A DNA stretch of 64,000 nucleotides, taken from the NCBI RefSeq assembly GCF_000006565.2, contig NC_031474.1:2577662-2641661 (forward strand). Direction: 5' to 3'. A program made the translations under genes and the position numbers. This DNA is from Toxoplasma gondii ME49 (taxonomy: Eukaryota > Apicomplexa > Conoidasida > Eucoccidiorida > Sarcocystidae). Shown here one piece after another: positions 37,801-48,506 of the stretch; position 1 is the first letter of the stretch, and the number at the start of each line of letters is the position of its first letter. The notes under the pieces were generated by a model. It searched no databases. It was not told where the DNA came from and saw nothing but the letters and a program-made list of their open reading frames with translations.

Positions 37801-39707
37801 CCGTGGAGTCTGCATGCGCGCATTTCAATGTGGAGTTTGCGTGAGGCCTCTGCCAACGTAACAGAACGAAGATCTTCTAAAGAAAGAGCAGGAGCTTGAA
37901 CGCCGAGACGCGTATCTGTGTTCTCGATGGAATTCCTTTTCGCGCCACTGATTGCATTCCCCCAAATCAGAAACGGGAGATTACGATCAGGTGCTGGATC
38001 TGCATGCAGCGTAAAAGAAGAGTTGATCTCATGAGAACAAACTGAAGCTTTCTGAGGGCCTGACAGAAAACGGTGCTGGTTCTAACAGGCAAAAGTGCCA
38101 TGCTCATGGAGACGTGAAGGCGTCTCCCGAACACTGACTCCAGACACGAACATAAGCGGTTCGCATAACAAACTGGCGATGAGACGTTTTTCTGTCGAGA
38201 CGAGGAGCGCGGAGCTGGGCTTGTCTTTTGGGTTTCCGTGTGTTTCTACTGTTCGCTAAAAAGATAGAAAGTGCTCGGCACTCGTGTCTGTCGCAGAAAG
38301 CTGTGCCTCTGCGTTCACGTCGCTTCTGAGAATCAACCGTCTGAGCCTCAACAAATCTCCGAGGGATCCCGTGACACTTCGCAAAGATGTATGTTGAAAA
38401 GCTGAGAAACTTCAATGCGGCGGTAGTTTCCGATGCCATGTACGCGTGTCTCTGCTTCTCGGACTCGTTCGGTGTCCATACAGGCCGTCGGGCAGCGCCC
38501 AGTGAGCTTAGTGGGCTACAGCATGGGAGCGCGCGTCATTTTCTACTGCCTTCAGACACTCTGGAAACGTGTAAGACCAGGAAAACGGCTGGGCATCTCC
38601 CCTGTGCTTTCCTCTGCGTCTTTTGCTTGTTCAGCGGGTGGTGGACAAAGTGCCTTTCCCCCTGCCTCTCGTGCATCCTCTCACCGTTGATAATCGCGTT
38701 TCTCTGTTCTGTCTTTTGCTTCGGGTCACTCTTCTCCAACTTGCTCTCCTCTACCGTTTCGTATTCTTTCTCTCCCCGCTCCTGCGAAAAACTCCTCGCT
38801 GTTCTTCTCCTCTTTCCGCTCTCCTTCGCTTTTTCTCTCTCCTTGTTCGTTTTCTCTCCCTCCGTCGTCTCGTTCCTTCCTGCTGTTCTTCTCTTCTTCC
38901 TCTTCTCCCTGTTCATTTCTCGTTCCCCTCTCGTTTCTTGACCTTTCCACTCTGCGTTTTTCTGTTCCCGTTTGTTTCCTTTGCGCGCAGCGGAAGCTCC
39001 ACGTTGTGTGCGACTGCGTGTTGATCGGTTTGCCGGCGAGCTTGAACACCAAGCAGTGGTCTGCAGCGAGAGACGTTGTTAGTCGAAGATTGATTAACGT
39101 GTATTCGCGCTCAGACTGGCTACTGGCCTTCCTCTACCGATGGATGGAGTGGGGATTGCAGGTGAGATGCGCCGGAAATAACACTCTTTCCACGGCTGTG
39201 CAAATTTCCTCTCCTGCGGGGTGCATGTGTAGGAACGAGACTTTGTAAAGGTCACAAAGAAACTGTATGAGTTCCTGCTCATTCCACTATATATATATAT
39301 ATATGCGTCTTTTATTCGCACATTATCGGAGCATGTCGTATATTAGAAAAGTCTCACTTGCACAGGCTCACGAGCTTCTTCTCGTTCGACACGTCATTCC
39401 TTTCGTAACATTCGAGCGTCGAACCTCTTAGGCGCGGCATGCGTACATACTTCGCCGGCCTCGCTGTTGGACAGACTCTGTCTCTTGTCGCTTTTACGCC
39501 CACCGTTCCACTGTGCCTTTTTAGCATAACCATTCTACTTTGTGTTAATATGCAACTGCTTCGTCTTGCGGACAGGTCGCGGGGCTCGGTCCTGTGAAGA
39601 ACGTTCCCGGTGTTGAGAACTACGACGTGACAGGTCTGGTCAAGAGCCATGCGCAGTACCCGGAGATGATGCCTGACATTTTGGCGTTTATAGGCTTCGA
39701 CGCGTAA
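29975..39707 (+). CDS. DUF726/TMCO4-family alpha/beta hydrolase, 11 exons
   Basis: Predicted membrane-associated serine hydrolase of the DUF726 (TMCO4-like) family; the substrate is unknown. Exons: 29975-31542, 32126-32282, 32809-34236, 35060-35114, 35919-36089, 36216-36364, 36895-36996, 37574-37759, 38484-38570, 38991-39161, 39576-39707, giving 1,401 residues with every junction in phase. Residues 1-1050 are largely Ser/Glu-rich and poorly conserved, including seven EDGRGG repeats. The conserved region starts at about 1065: a Gly/Ala-rich hydrophobic hairpin (about 1070-1126), a second hydrophobic segment in exon 8, the nucleophile elbow GYSMGAR with Ser about 1285, then SRSDW with Asp about 1343 and KSHAQY with His about 1383, a plausible catalytic triad. 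Exon 4 is only 55 bases. The intron after exon 8 begins GC (CAG/GCAAGT). The family assignment is firm; location and substrate are not known. Confidence 0.94.
30917..31026 (+). repeat. Coding 18-bp repeat, EDGRGG in about 6-7 copies, exon 1 of the DUF726 gene
   Basis: Units of GAGGACGGGAGAGGAGGC, with an A/G difference in some copies (GGAAGA versus GGGAGA), are repeated in frame and end in GAAGCCGAG. The units keep the reading frame, so copy-number change would lengthen the protein without breaking it. The repeat lies in the poorly conserved N-terminal region. Confidence 0.93.
32415..32521. repeat. (AT)n and (ATCT)n microsatellites in DUF726-gene intron 2
   Basis: An AT run at about 32415-32433 is followed by TACA-rich sequence and then two ATCT tetranucleotide runs between about 32463 and 32521. 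All lie inside the intron between 32282 and 32809. Confidence 0.88.
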
Positions 39708-40833
39708 TTTGATATCCCAAAGTCGAGGATTTTTGTGGAAAAGCGCTCGAACCATTTCTGTAAAGAAACAGTTGAAACACCGACTCTAACTGACACGCGA
39801 ACTCTCTGCGTCGCTAGACACTTGCAACCCGGTGGTGGCGGTTCTGCAGGCGGTGATCGGACGGAGTAAAAACGTGGGGGAAAATCCAGGAATTCCACAG
39901 AACACAAAGCACGTACTTTCTAAAACACACCCGGTTTCACGGGCGAGTTGTAGCCGCTGGAAATTTCGCCGTCGGCGCTTAGAACGGGGAGACGCGCTCC
40001 ATCGTTCGTAAGCCGACATTTGCGCTTTATCCGACCCTTTTGACGACGAGAAGATTTTACATCCTCGAACTTCGGACTACAACGAACACGAGGACTCTGG
40101 TGAAAATTCAGAGATCAAACACGCGCATGACCTCATGCTTACTCGCAACGAAGTCCACCCTTGCCGGCGAACCGCGCGGCGGAACTCTTACGCAGCATCC
40201 ATGAATATCTTGTCACATAAAAGAGAGGCGACAGGATTTCGCCGAGGTACTTTAGAAAAGTGTTCCCTTGATGTCTTCCAGTGAACGTGCCTTTCAACCT
40301 CACCAAGAAGTCTAGAGTGTAGCGTCCTACAGGCAGCATTTCCAGACTGCGTCAGCAAAGCTCGGCCACTAAACCCTGTCGCGCTGGTGAATCCTCCAGT
40401 TACAACAACACAACGGTCACTATCTATGGATCGACCGGTTCCTACATGGACTGTCGCATTCCAGAGCTACGTTTCGAGCTGTGCCGGGGCAGTCTTCATT
40501 ACCGCGAATGTGGAGACTTTGCGTCCCACCCGACTGCAGTGAAAGTGTGTGTTGAAAGGAAAAAGTGCAAAAGTCAATTTCAGGCCGTGGAGACTCAAAC
40601 AACGAGAGCTGCAATTGCCTCCCGAGCACGCCGACGGCAAACCGGCGTCAGCGAGATCTGGCGCACCGCGGACTCTCGAGTGTTGATGCTTCTGACGCCA
40701 GGCAAAATACCCAACGGTGGACACGGAAAACGGCTGCCTCACACGACACACAGACTACCCGTTCTCCACACTTCAGAGAAAGGACTGAGTGTCACGGCTG
40801 TACTAATCCCCGTTGCACACAACCGCACCTCGG
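39708..40833. other. Convergent intergenic region
   Basis: The 3' flanks of the DUF726 gene (plus) and the GRA34-like gene (minus) meet here. I see no gene or repeat. Confidence 0.7.
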
Positions 40834-41490
40834 TCACACGGCAGACGCGGCCCGTGTCGAGTTCTCTTTGGCTTTCTTTTTTTCTTCCGAAGACTCCCGC
40901 CGCTGCAACAAGTAGAAAGTCGGGAGTCTGCGCCTTAGAGCCATCCAGAGAGTTGTCGCCGCGAGAGCGGCCTGCATAACTGAACCTGCGAGACGCGGCC
41001 GCCAGATGTCACCACCGGTAGATCGGGCTCGAAGCTGCTCGGAGACTGCGGCATGAATAACTGAGGCGAGAAAAAACGCGCCGATCGCCTCTAGGAAAGA
41101 CATCTTGCCTTTGACGACGTATCGATCGCAGGGGTATTTCTTCTCTTTCCCTGCGAGGCGAGTGCACGGTGCAGAAGGTGAACTGCGCTTCGTCTTGTCG
41201 ACGGCGACGTCGTCGTCTGTAGCTCCCTTCTCCGAATTTCGGCCTTGCCCCTTGTTATCTTCCACGTCGATAAAGAAAAGAGGAAGTTTTTTTTCTTCCT
41301 TGGCAGCATCCTTCAGCACGTTTCCCCTGCTTCGTTTCCTGAACGCTTCTTCGACATCGTCTCCCGAGGTCGTGTCTGTCGACTCCGCTGGAATTCCGTA
41401 CGCTTTGTACGGCGCCGAAGCAACTGGCTCATGGCCTGCCACGAGCACAGTGGCAAGTACAGCACACCCTATCGAAACTCTCCACACCAT
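40834..41490 (-). CDS. GRA34: Secreted dense-granule-type protein, probably GRA34
   Basis: A 218-residue single-exon frame. The start was chosen because the open frame runs upstream but only this ATG places a good signal peptide at the N-terminus (MVWRVSIGCAVLATVLVAG, predicted cut near Ala26). The mature part is charged (Lys/Glu-rich) with one Cys pair (CTRLAG...CDRY), followed by two hydrophobic segments at about 133-152 and 165-185 and a basic tail, an architecture shared with GRA proteins. It lies convergent to the DUF726 hydrolase and two genes from GRA7. I recall GRA34 being encoded two locus tags from GRA7, so the symbol is inferred from position plus architecture and should be confirmed by alignment. 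It could instead be an unnamed secreted protein. Confidence 0.72.
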   Translation of the reverse strand: MVWRVSIGCAVLATVLVAGHEPVASAPYKAYGIPAESTDTTSGDDVEEAFRKRSRGNVLKDAAKEEKKLPLFFIDVEDNKGQGRNSEKGATDDDVAVDKTKRSSPSAPCTRLAGKEKKYPCDRYVVKGKMSFLEAIGAFFLASVIHAAVSEQLRARSTGGDIWRPRLAGSVMQAALAATTLWMALRRRLPTFYLLQRRESSEEKKKAKENSTRAASAV

Positions 41491-42824
41491 TGCTCTACCC
41501 GTAAAAACGAAAAAAGCACAGGAGCATCCTGCGTCGTCTCCCGAAGTCGGAAACCCGAGACGACGCGCGAACTCGCTGAACAGACCAACCGCGTTTGCCT
41601 CACGAACACGTTCCACGCTCTGGGCAAGCAACGCCACGTGCGATCGCGGGCACCCGAACGACGAAAAAACTGTTTGTGTGGACGAAAGAATGCGGATAAA
41701 CTCGAGAAAGTCACGTTCGAAGACAAGTGCGTCTGGGTCGGCGACTTGGCGTGCAAGGGCAACGACGCAAATAGTCTGGATCGCTGCGTGTCTCGTAGCC
41801 GGGAGAAACAGACAACCAGTGTTCATGTTGCTGCCTTCGCCTTCCGGGGAACCTGCTCAACAGAAAGGGCGAAACGTGATGGACCGCTTGCAGGCGTCGA
41901 TGCGACGCTTTTTCCAGCCACTGAGGGAAACGTTCGTCTCCCACGGTTTGCTACCAACACTTTGGTGTAGCCAACAGGCGCAAACATTGCGTTTTATCTC
42001 CGATATCGGGGCTTTTTCTGAATCACGGACGAAACTCGTGAGTAGCAGCGCCACCATCCGGGAGACATGCTTGTGTGTGGCATTCGACGTTCGATGCCTG
42101 TCTGGTCTTCGAGTTTATCCTGTAGACACGCCGATCGGTCAATGACGCTGGGCAAACACATTGCAGGTGAATCCGCCCCCAGAAACGAAACACTTGCAAG
42201 CCACAACTAAGTGCGACAAGAGACGTGTGCCCAGGCGTTTTCCAGATTGGGGAAAGTGTCTCGGTACACAGGCTGCGGCAGGTGGCAGAGAACGAACGGC
42301 GCTCACTCCACCTGCCGATGACCTGGGCGGCCGGTTAACAAGGGGCTTTAGGAAATCGAGGAAATGAGGAACTGTGTCCTCATCAGAACGTTTGATCTGA
42401 AAAGAAGATGAACTCCAGTGACCGACTGGGAAATGGCCGCTTCATTTCAACGGCACCGAATCGCAGACCGGATGTACGGCCAAACACACTACGATACAAG
42501 ACTGCCGAGATATGTAGGTCTCTAAAAGAAACATGGACCCGCGACGGGATAGGTTTCACCGGAGAAACTCCAACATTGCGAGCAAAATTATGTGTCTCTT
42601 GAACAGGAGTTTACGTAGCTGTAGGACAGACGTTCTGTCGCGTTTAGTGGCCTATGTGGGGTGCGCGTCGATTCTCGACGACTACGCTAGGCATACGCGT
42701 GGAAGTTGTGTAGGGCATTTTCCTTTTCCCGTCTGCATCCATACGGTTCAAAGCGTGCGTGGCTACGACAACAGAGCCTCTCGGTCTTCATTTCTCGACG
42801 CATTTCACTCTGCACTATTATGTG

Positions 42825-43208
42825 CTAGCCACGATTAACGAGTCTCCCGTTGCGCGAGTACTTTCGCGGTGAAATAGCTTGTTCTACGGCGTAGTCAAAG
42901 ACTTGGCTACGAAACCTTTGCGACAACAATAGCTGCCGGTAGGATTCGCTTTCTGCGTCACTCAAATGTGACAGACTTTGTTTCGCCGCTTTCGATATAC
43001 ACTGTGACACCTGTGGTGACCTCTTCTTGTATGCCTCCAAACATTCTTGAAAACGAAGCGTGCAACTAATGGCGCCGAGGCTCCTTGCGCTTGACTGCAG
43101 TCCATCGATTTCTGTACGCCGGTGAGGTTTAACCGCGGGACCTCCAGTGACACCGTGCACACGAACGTGTGCAAGTGTATGTTTCTTCGAAAGGAGCTGC
43201 GCAAGCAT
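42825..43208 (-). CDS. Possible small hypothetical protein or exon (weak)
   Basis: An ATG-initiated open frame of 127 codons lies in the otherwise empty stretch between the FAM133-like gene and the GRA34-like gene, on the same strand as both. Its second half (FQECLEAYKKRSPQVSQC...ESYRQLLLSQRF) has a helical, protein-like composition, but I recognise no family. There are no supporting splice partners that I can defend, and chance frames of this size occur in this GC range. It is listed only as a candidate. Confidence 0.17.
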   Translation of the reverse strand: MLAQLLSKKHTLAHVRVHGVTGGPAVKPHRRTEIDGLQSSARSLGAISCTLRFQECLEAYKKRSPQVSQCISKAAKQSLSHLSDAESESYRQLLLSQRFRSQVFDYAVEQAISPRKYSRNGRLVNRG

Positions 43209-43693
43209 GCTCTACCAAATGCAAGAGTGGTTCTCGACAGATGGTTCCACTGTTTCTGCGGCTCCTCTTGCTCTTGCAAACGCGAAATTCCGATTCGCGG
43301 CCTCCGTAGGTTCCCGGTCTGTGTCCCGCCAAATGTTCCGCCCTTCTCCACTGAGGACGGCTATCGTTTGCCAAACCGTCGCAAGTAGAAAAAATGGTTG
43401 AAAAATACAGTCAAGTCTCTCACACATGCGTCTCGTCTGACGACGCACGTTCCAGTATCTCCAAACTGCCTCTACAACCTGGCTTTGCGCTCTCTAAAAC
43501 TGCCAACGATCTCAAAAATGAGGCGCCTCTCGTGAGACGACCTCAGTCCACAACGCAACCGCTTGCCACGACGCTTGCACGTCCCTCTTCCCTATCGAGA
43601 ACGCCTAAAAACGCATTTGAATCTTTAAACGGAAACCTGAGAACTCCACACTCGACAGAAGCCAGCAGGCAACGCTTTCGGCTGCCGCGCAGT

Positions 43694-43712
43694 CGGGGTG
43701 TATAGACACCCG
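43694..43712. repeat. Short palindromic element, GGGTGT-ATAG-ACACCC type
   Basis: CGGGGTGTATAGACACCCG, with inverted arms GGGTGT/ACACCC around a short centre. It lies in the intergenic stretch upstream of the GRA34-like gene. Confidence 0.7.
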
Positions 43713-44791
43713 CTTCTTCGCAAACACACATCCTACGAACAGGCACAGTTCAGTCACTGTCGCATGTTCGACAGTCCCGGGCGGAAAAAAAAAGGGACCC
43801 ATGCACCGTTCGCCTGTTGCTTTCTCTTGCACTGAGATCGTGGGATGGAACAGCAACGCGATGTGCATGCACAGAAACTTCCAAATCTTCGGGAATTCCG
43901 GTCACGCTCTACGCACTTTCGCCAGCGCGGGCCTCGTTGAAGAAGTTCGACAGCCGATACGGATTGTTCGAAGCAGTGCATGCAGTGTCGCTTCTCCTTG
44001 AATCTTTGCGCCGTGAATCGGACTTCTGCAAACACGAAACAAAGAAAAGAAAACACACATGACAAGGCGAAAAAAGCGAATTCCGCACATGCGTCGAGTT
44101 CGCCAGTGGCCGTACAAGAGGATTTGTGCGCTTTGCGCGAAAAAGACACGCCTCGGATATTTTACCTGAAACGCAATTCTGCGACGAAGAACGTCTCGGT
44201 CTACCTTTGGATCTGTCTATATGCAAGCATCCATGTGCAATCGATACACGTCTACATGCAGTTAAAAATATCTCGCCATATCGGTATCTCTGTATACTTC
44301 GGTGTATTGAGCTGTTTATATCCCTCTATCTTTACCTGTCTACATCTCAACATCTTTATAAGACTCTCGTTATATGCATCCGTCTGTATTCATTTACCTT
44401 TGCCTATCTGCATCTGTATTTGTGCATGTAGCTCAGTACACGTATCTGTCTAAATCCATCTGTTCCGATGTATCTGTAGCTCTCTGTGTGACTGCATCTA
44501 TCCTTCTGTGCCGATCTCACAGAGTTTTCCACATTTGGTGTCGAAGCTTTTCGTCAGTTTTTCGACGTCCGCCACAGGACATCTTGCTTGCCAAGCAACT
44601 AGACGAGATGCGAGCACACCCAGCTGTAGTCACAGGATTCTGTGAAGATTCCTACGTGCATGCGAACCAATAGTGAAATCGTACTTTCTCCACCCGTGAG
44701 CATCCAAACACCAGTCCCGGCGAGCTCCCTAGAGACGCAGGAAGAGAACTCGAGACCAGCAAAAAACTTTTTTCCACGCCTCGCGCCTTAC

Positions 44792-46058
44792 CTCGCTCTT
44801 TCGTTTCTTCTCCTTCTTGTGTTTCTTCTTCTTCTTGTCTTTCTTCTTCTTTTTCTTCTCGCTCTTCTTCTTTCCACTCTCTCTGTCGCTGTCGGAATCG
44901 CTGCGGTCTGAGCTGCCTGACTCGACGTCGCTCGAGTCGGAACTCTTTTCGTCGCGAGCGCGTTTCCTTCTCTGTTTCGCCTCTTGCCGCAAAAGCTCCA
45001 AATGCTGCTTCTCTTGCTCTTCGATCTTGGAATTTCGGAAGCTCTGCATGCAGGGCAAAACTCGCGCACAGAAGACGCCTTCGACTGCACATACAATCGT
45101 TGAGGCTCATGGACTGGAAACCGTGCAGAGTCCAAAGCGAATCTGCGGCTCCCAGCAATGTCGACACTCTGCAGGTTCGAAATCTATCAGCACAACTGGA
45201 AACAGGGAAGAAAGCGGATGCAGCGACACCGGCAAGCGCCACTGCGCAAGCCATATCGTACATACTTCACAGAACAGATTGGCCTTCATCCTCAGATGGC
45301 GCGGGTGTACAGCAAGAGGAAGAACCGCCTATCTGGAGAGGGAGACCTGGCCTGCTGTTGCGTTTGCCCTCGGAAGTACGAATCCGTTGAAAGTACCTTT
45401 GACACGATTTGGAAACGCATGCAAACAGGGCGCTCACTGTTTCGCGACCTGCCTCGATGCCTCTCTGTCTCCAGCGAAATGCGGAGGACCACAACGGGAA
45501 CTTTCACACAGATGCGCTCAAATCCTCACCTCCAGCTGCCCAGAGAACTGCTCGTTTTCGTAGCGCTCAAGAAACTCGTTGGCGCTCTCTTCCTTTTTCT
45601 TCAGCATCTTTCGAAGTTCCTCCCAGGTGGGCCTCGAGTCTCTCTGCAGCTTCTCCATCAGAGACGGGCTGCAAAAGCCGCAGAAACGAAACATAAAAAT
45701 CACCACACATCACAACTTACAACCGCTTCGACAAACACCTGCCTCTACAAATTTAAATACATTCACCCTTATATATATATGGATATATATATATATATAT
45801 ATGTATATGGATATATATGTATATATTTGGCATGAAAACGTCTCGGTATCCCTACAGAGACTTAGAAGACATGTGCATGCAGATATGTATACACGCACAT
45901 TCACCTTTTCGAAACAACGGCACAGACAAGATAGAACTGCAACGGAAGGCTTTCCACTGAAACAATTCAACCTGTAGGACGCACTCAGTTCATTTGTATT
46001 TTGCCTTCGATCATCTGTGTCCACGCATCTAAAATCGAATATATCCATATATATACAC

Positions 46059-46095
<37 letters not shown>

Positions 46096-46262
46096 TATAC
46101 GAATATATATATATATATATATATATACGGTAAGCGATGTATTTATGGATATGCTTGTTTTGAGTTTCTTCCAAATTCGTAAAGACCTCACCCGGAAGAG
46201 ACGACCCTCCTGATGGGATTGAGGACCATGCCCTGGGGCTTGAAGCCCCGACACTTGACCAT
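44792..46262 (-). CDS. FAM133-like lysine/serine-rich protein (last exon unresolved)
   Basis: Exons 46262-46192, 45668-45530 and 45043-44792 join in phase to 154 residues. The N-terminus (MVKCRGF...GMVLNPIRR) resembles the short N-terminal block with an MNPI motif of FAM133 proteins. The second exon has the family's best block, SRPTWEELRKMLKKKEESA, followed by a Glu/Lys-rich helix. The third exon changes to a Ser/Asp tract and then a long Lys-rich tail (KKKSEKKKKKKDKKKKK), which suggests a nuclear or RNA-associated protein. All three donors match consensus (GG/GTGAGG, GAG/GTGAGG, GAG/GTAAGG). If the last donor is used, a further exon lies between about 44400 and 44700; I cannot choose one. 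Without that splice the frame would stop at 44729. Intron 1 holds two AT arrays. Function in the parasite is unknown. Confidence 0.68.
45769..46128. repeat. Paired AT microsatellites in FAM133-like intron 1
   Basis: AT runs at about 45769-45830 and 46058-46128 lie in intron 1 (46191-45669). The DNA between them is unique. Confidence 0.85.
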
Positions 46263-48506
46263 CGTTCTTGGAGGCGCGAAAAAAGAGAACAAAGAGAGGC
46301 GGCGAAGAAGACGAGGATCGAGAAAGCGATCAACGCGCAGAAGAAAGGAAAACTCGACCCAGACAACTACAAGAGGCCAAAGGTTTGCCAAGGAAGACGG
46401 TGGACAGAAAGGCGGAGCAGGCCCTAGCGAGCGACGCGCTGACAGAAGAAAAGAACTGTCTCCTCAAATGCCCCGGCTCTCGACAGAGAAGCGGAAAAGG
46501 CAGAGGAAAAGAGAAGAGAACCTCCCTGCCCAGAACAAGTAAAGCGGAATGCGAACACTCACGGCGCGCAGCCTTCTTTCGAGAGAGAGCTGAGAAGAGA
46601 CATAGTAAAAAGTCGTCTGCGTTGAAGACGAACGCTTCTCTCGCTTCTTTCTCGTCTGCACAGTCAGAGGAAAACGTCCGAGAGGGAAAAACAGGAGAAA
46701 GACTACGGCAGTTCTCCGTCTCCGTGAAGCAGGTCGCTCGCGCCCTCCTTCCTCGACAGAGAAGAAAAGTGAAGCAGAGAAGAAGAGCCCAAGACAAGAG
46801 AGCGAAGGAAAGAGAAGGTATCCGCGAGAGAAGCTTTTGTCCTGTTTACGCAGAGAGCACAAAGACGTCTGTCTCCCGGGATGCCTGCGCGAACAGAGGA
46901 AGCGAGAGAACGGCCACCGCTCTCTTCTCGGTCGGCTTCACGCTCTCTGTGACAAAGCATAAGAAAGAGGACGGAGACCCGAGAAGCGAGAGAGGCGTTG
47001 AAGTCTACAGTGAAGCAACTCGAGAGACGAGGAAAACGCTAACGGACAGAACATACCGAGAGGAAAAAGCAGAGAGAGCCGAACAACGCGAAAAACGAGA
47101 ACCGCGAGAAAGACAAGAACCGCGAGGAAAACGAGAACCGCGAGAAAGACAAGAACCGCGAGGAAAACGAGAACCGCGAGGAAAACGAGAAATTACGGTG
47201 AGGTGGCGAGCTCTCGCTCTCAACCTCGACAGTGCGAAGAGCCGAGACCCGCTCCAGAAATGGACAAGAGTTCAGAGGAGGACAAATCAGGAAGGACCAG
47301 AAAAAAATCAGAGACGAGGGAAAAATGAACTGAACAAATACACCAACATCGCCGCAAAAGCGCACAGTCAAAAAAGTTGCAGCACCGCGTGCATGCGTCG
47401 GAGCCGAGCTTGGCGATGGACCTGTGGAGAGAGATAAAAAACTTCGGACCCACTGACACTCTGCAGCGGTTCCTCGATTTAATCAAGGAAAGAAGAAGCT
47501 TTTCTTCATTCTGTATGTCCTACAAATGCAGCCTTACCGGCAGATGTCTATATATCTGTACGCGAAGACACAGTTCAACTCCTACGCAGTCGATTTCTCT
47601 CGTGAATGTGCAACGTGCATCTGCTCGGGTGTACATACACAGTGTAACTGCGATGACGCCTTCTTGGACATGAACGCCAGGGCATCTGGTCGGGGAGACA
47701 TGCGGCTCTCTCGATCTCTGGAGCTCCACAGTTCACAAAGTTCTGTGTTTCCTCGATATAAGTCTTTCTTGATGCGCGCGTCTTCGTGCATGCGCAGAGA
47801 AGGGAGAGGCGCCGAAACCTTTTGTCCAAGATGAAGCTTCTCAAATGGTCTTCGCTGACATCTCCACGTCTCCGGCATGGACGGAGTTCATCTTCAGCTT
47901 TAGGCCTTCGGAGTTTCTTCCAGGTGAAACTTTGCCCCGTACGGCCGCGAACGACACTCTCGTCTTCTTGCTCGCTCTGAAAAGTTTCCAAAAGTTCTTT
48001 CGCAGCGTGGAGCGGCATGTCTTCTTTCTCTTTCCCTTTGCCTCGTTCTTCTCCATCTTATTCTTCACTGTCTGTTTCATCTTCTTCATCTTCGTCCTCG
48101 TCCTATTTATCTTCTGTTTTGTTTTCTCCTTTGTTCTCTGCTTCGTCTTTCTTTTTTTCTTCTTCCTCTGTGTATCTTCGTCTTTCTCTCTTCTAATTTA
48201 CTCCTTCTTTCGTCTGTCTATTTTCTTCTGCGCGTATGTTTGCCTTTTCATCATCTCCGGTTTCTTCTCTGTCTTCTGCCTTGTCTTCTTCTCCTTGCTC
48301 TTCCGCTTCTTTTTTATCTCTTCTGCGTGGTCTCTCCCTCTCCTGTCTCCGATCTGTTCTCCCGGTGGACTTTTGCTTTTTCGAGATCCTCTTTCGGAAA
48401 AGAGAAAGCTTTTCACTGCTCGCCTGGGGGAGACGGGTGTCAGAAGTTCCAGGGTGCAAGTGGGCGTTTTGAGTCTCCATCTCACAAAACGCTTGTCTTC
48501 TTCCTC
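46263..48506. other. Divergent intergenic region, FAM133-like / ClpP-like
   Basis: The first kilobase has a purine-rich plus strand with a 30-bp repeat. The part at about 48010-48500 is pyrimidine-rich and is the likely leader of the ClpP-like transcript. A palindromic element lies at 47625-47644. The long open frame at 46268-47437 starts at TTG and has no ATG in its first 370 or so codons, so I do not call it a gene. Confidence 0.65.
47091..47190. repeat. Purine-rich 15/30-bp repeat between FAM133-like and ClpP-like genes
   Basis: CGAGAACCGCGAGAAA- and GACAAGAACCGCGAGG-type blocks alternate about six times. The repeat sits within a 1-kb purine-rich strand (46265-47310) that includes the likely 5' flank of the FAM133-like gene. 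Confidence 0.8.

Larger units (their letters stand above)
41491..44791. other. Region upstream of the GRA34-like gene and downstream of the FAM133-like gene
   Basis: Contains the GRA34-like promoter, one weak candidate frame (42825-43208), a palindromic element at 43694 and a degenerate TATC/TGTA-rich stretch at about 44210-44500. WGAGACG matches occur at 42219-42225 and 43533-43539, rather far from the start codon. The missing last exon of the FAM133-like gene may lie near 44400-44700. Confidence 0.6.

Noticed and set aside
41491..41826. 112-codon 5' extension of the GRA34-like frame
   Set aside because: Using it would bury the signal peptide inside the protein; the ATG at 41490 fits a secreted protein.
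46268..47437. 389-codon open frame on the plus strand
   Set aside because: It begins at TTG, has no ATG until near its end, and its openness follows from purine strand bias. It overlaps the 5' flank of the FAM133-like gene.
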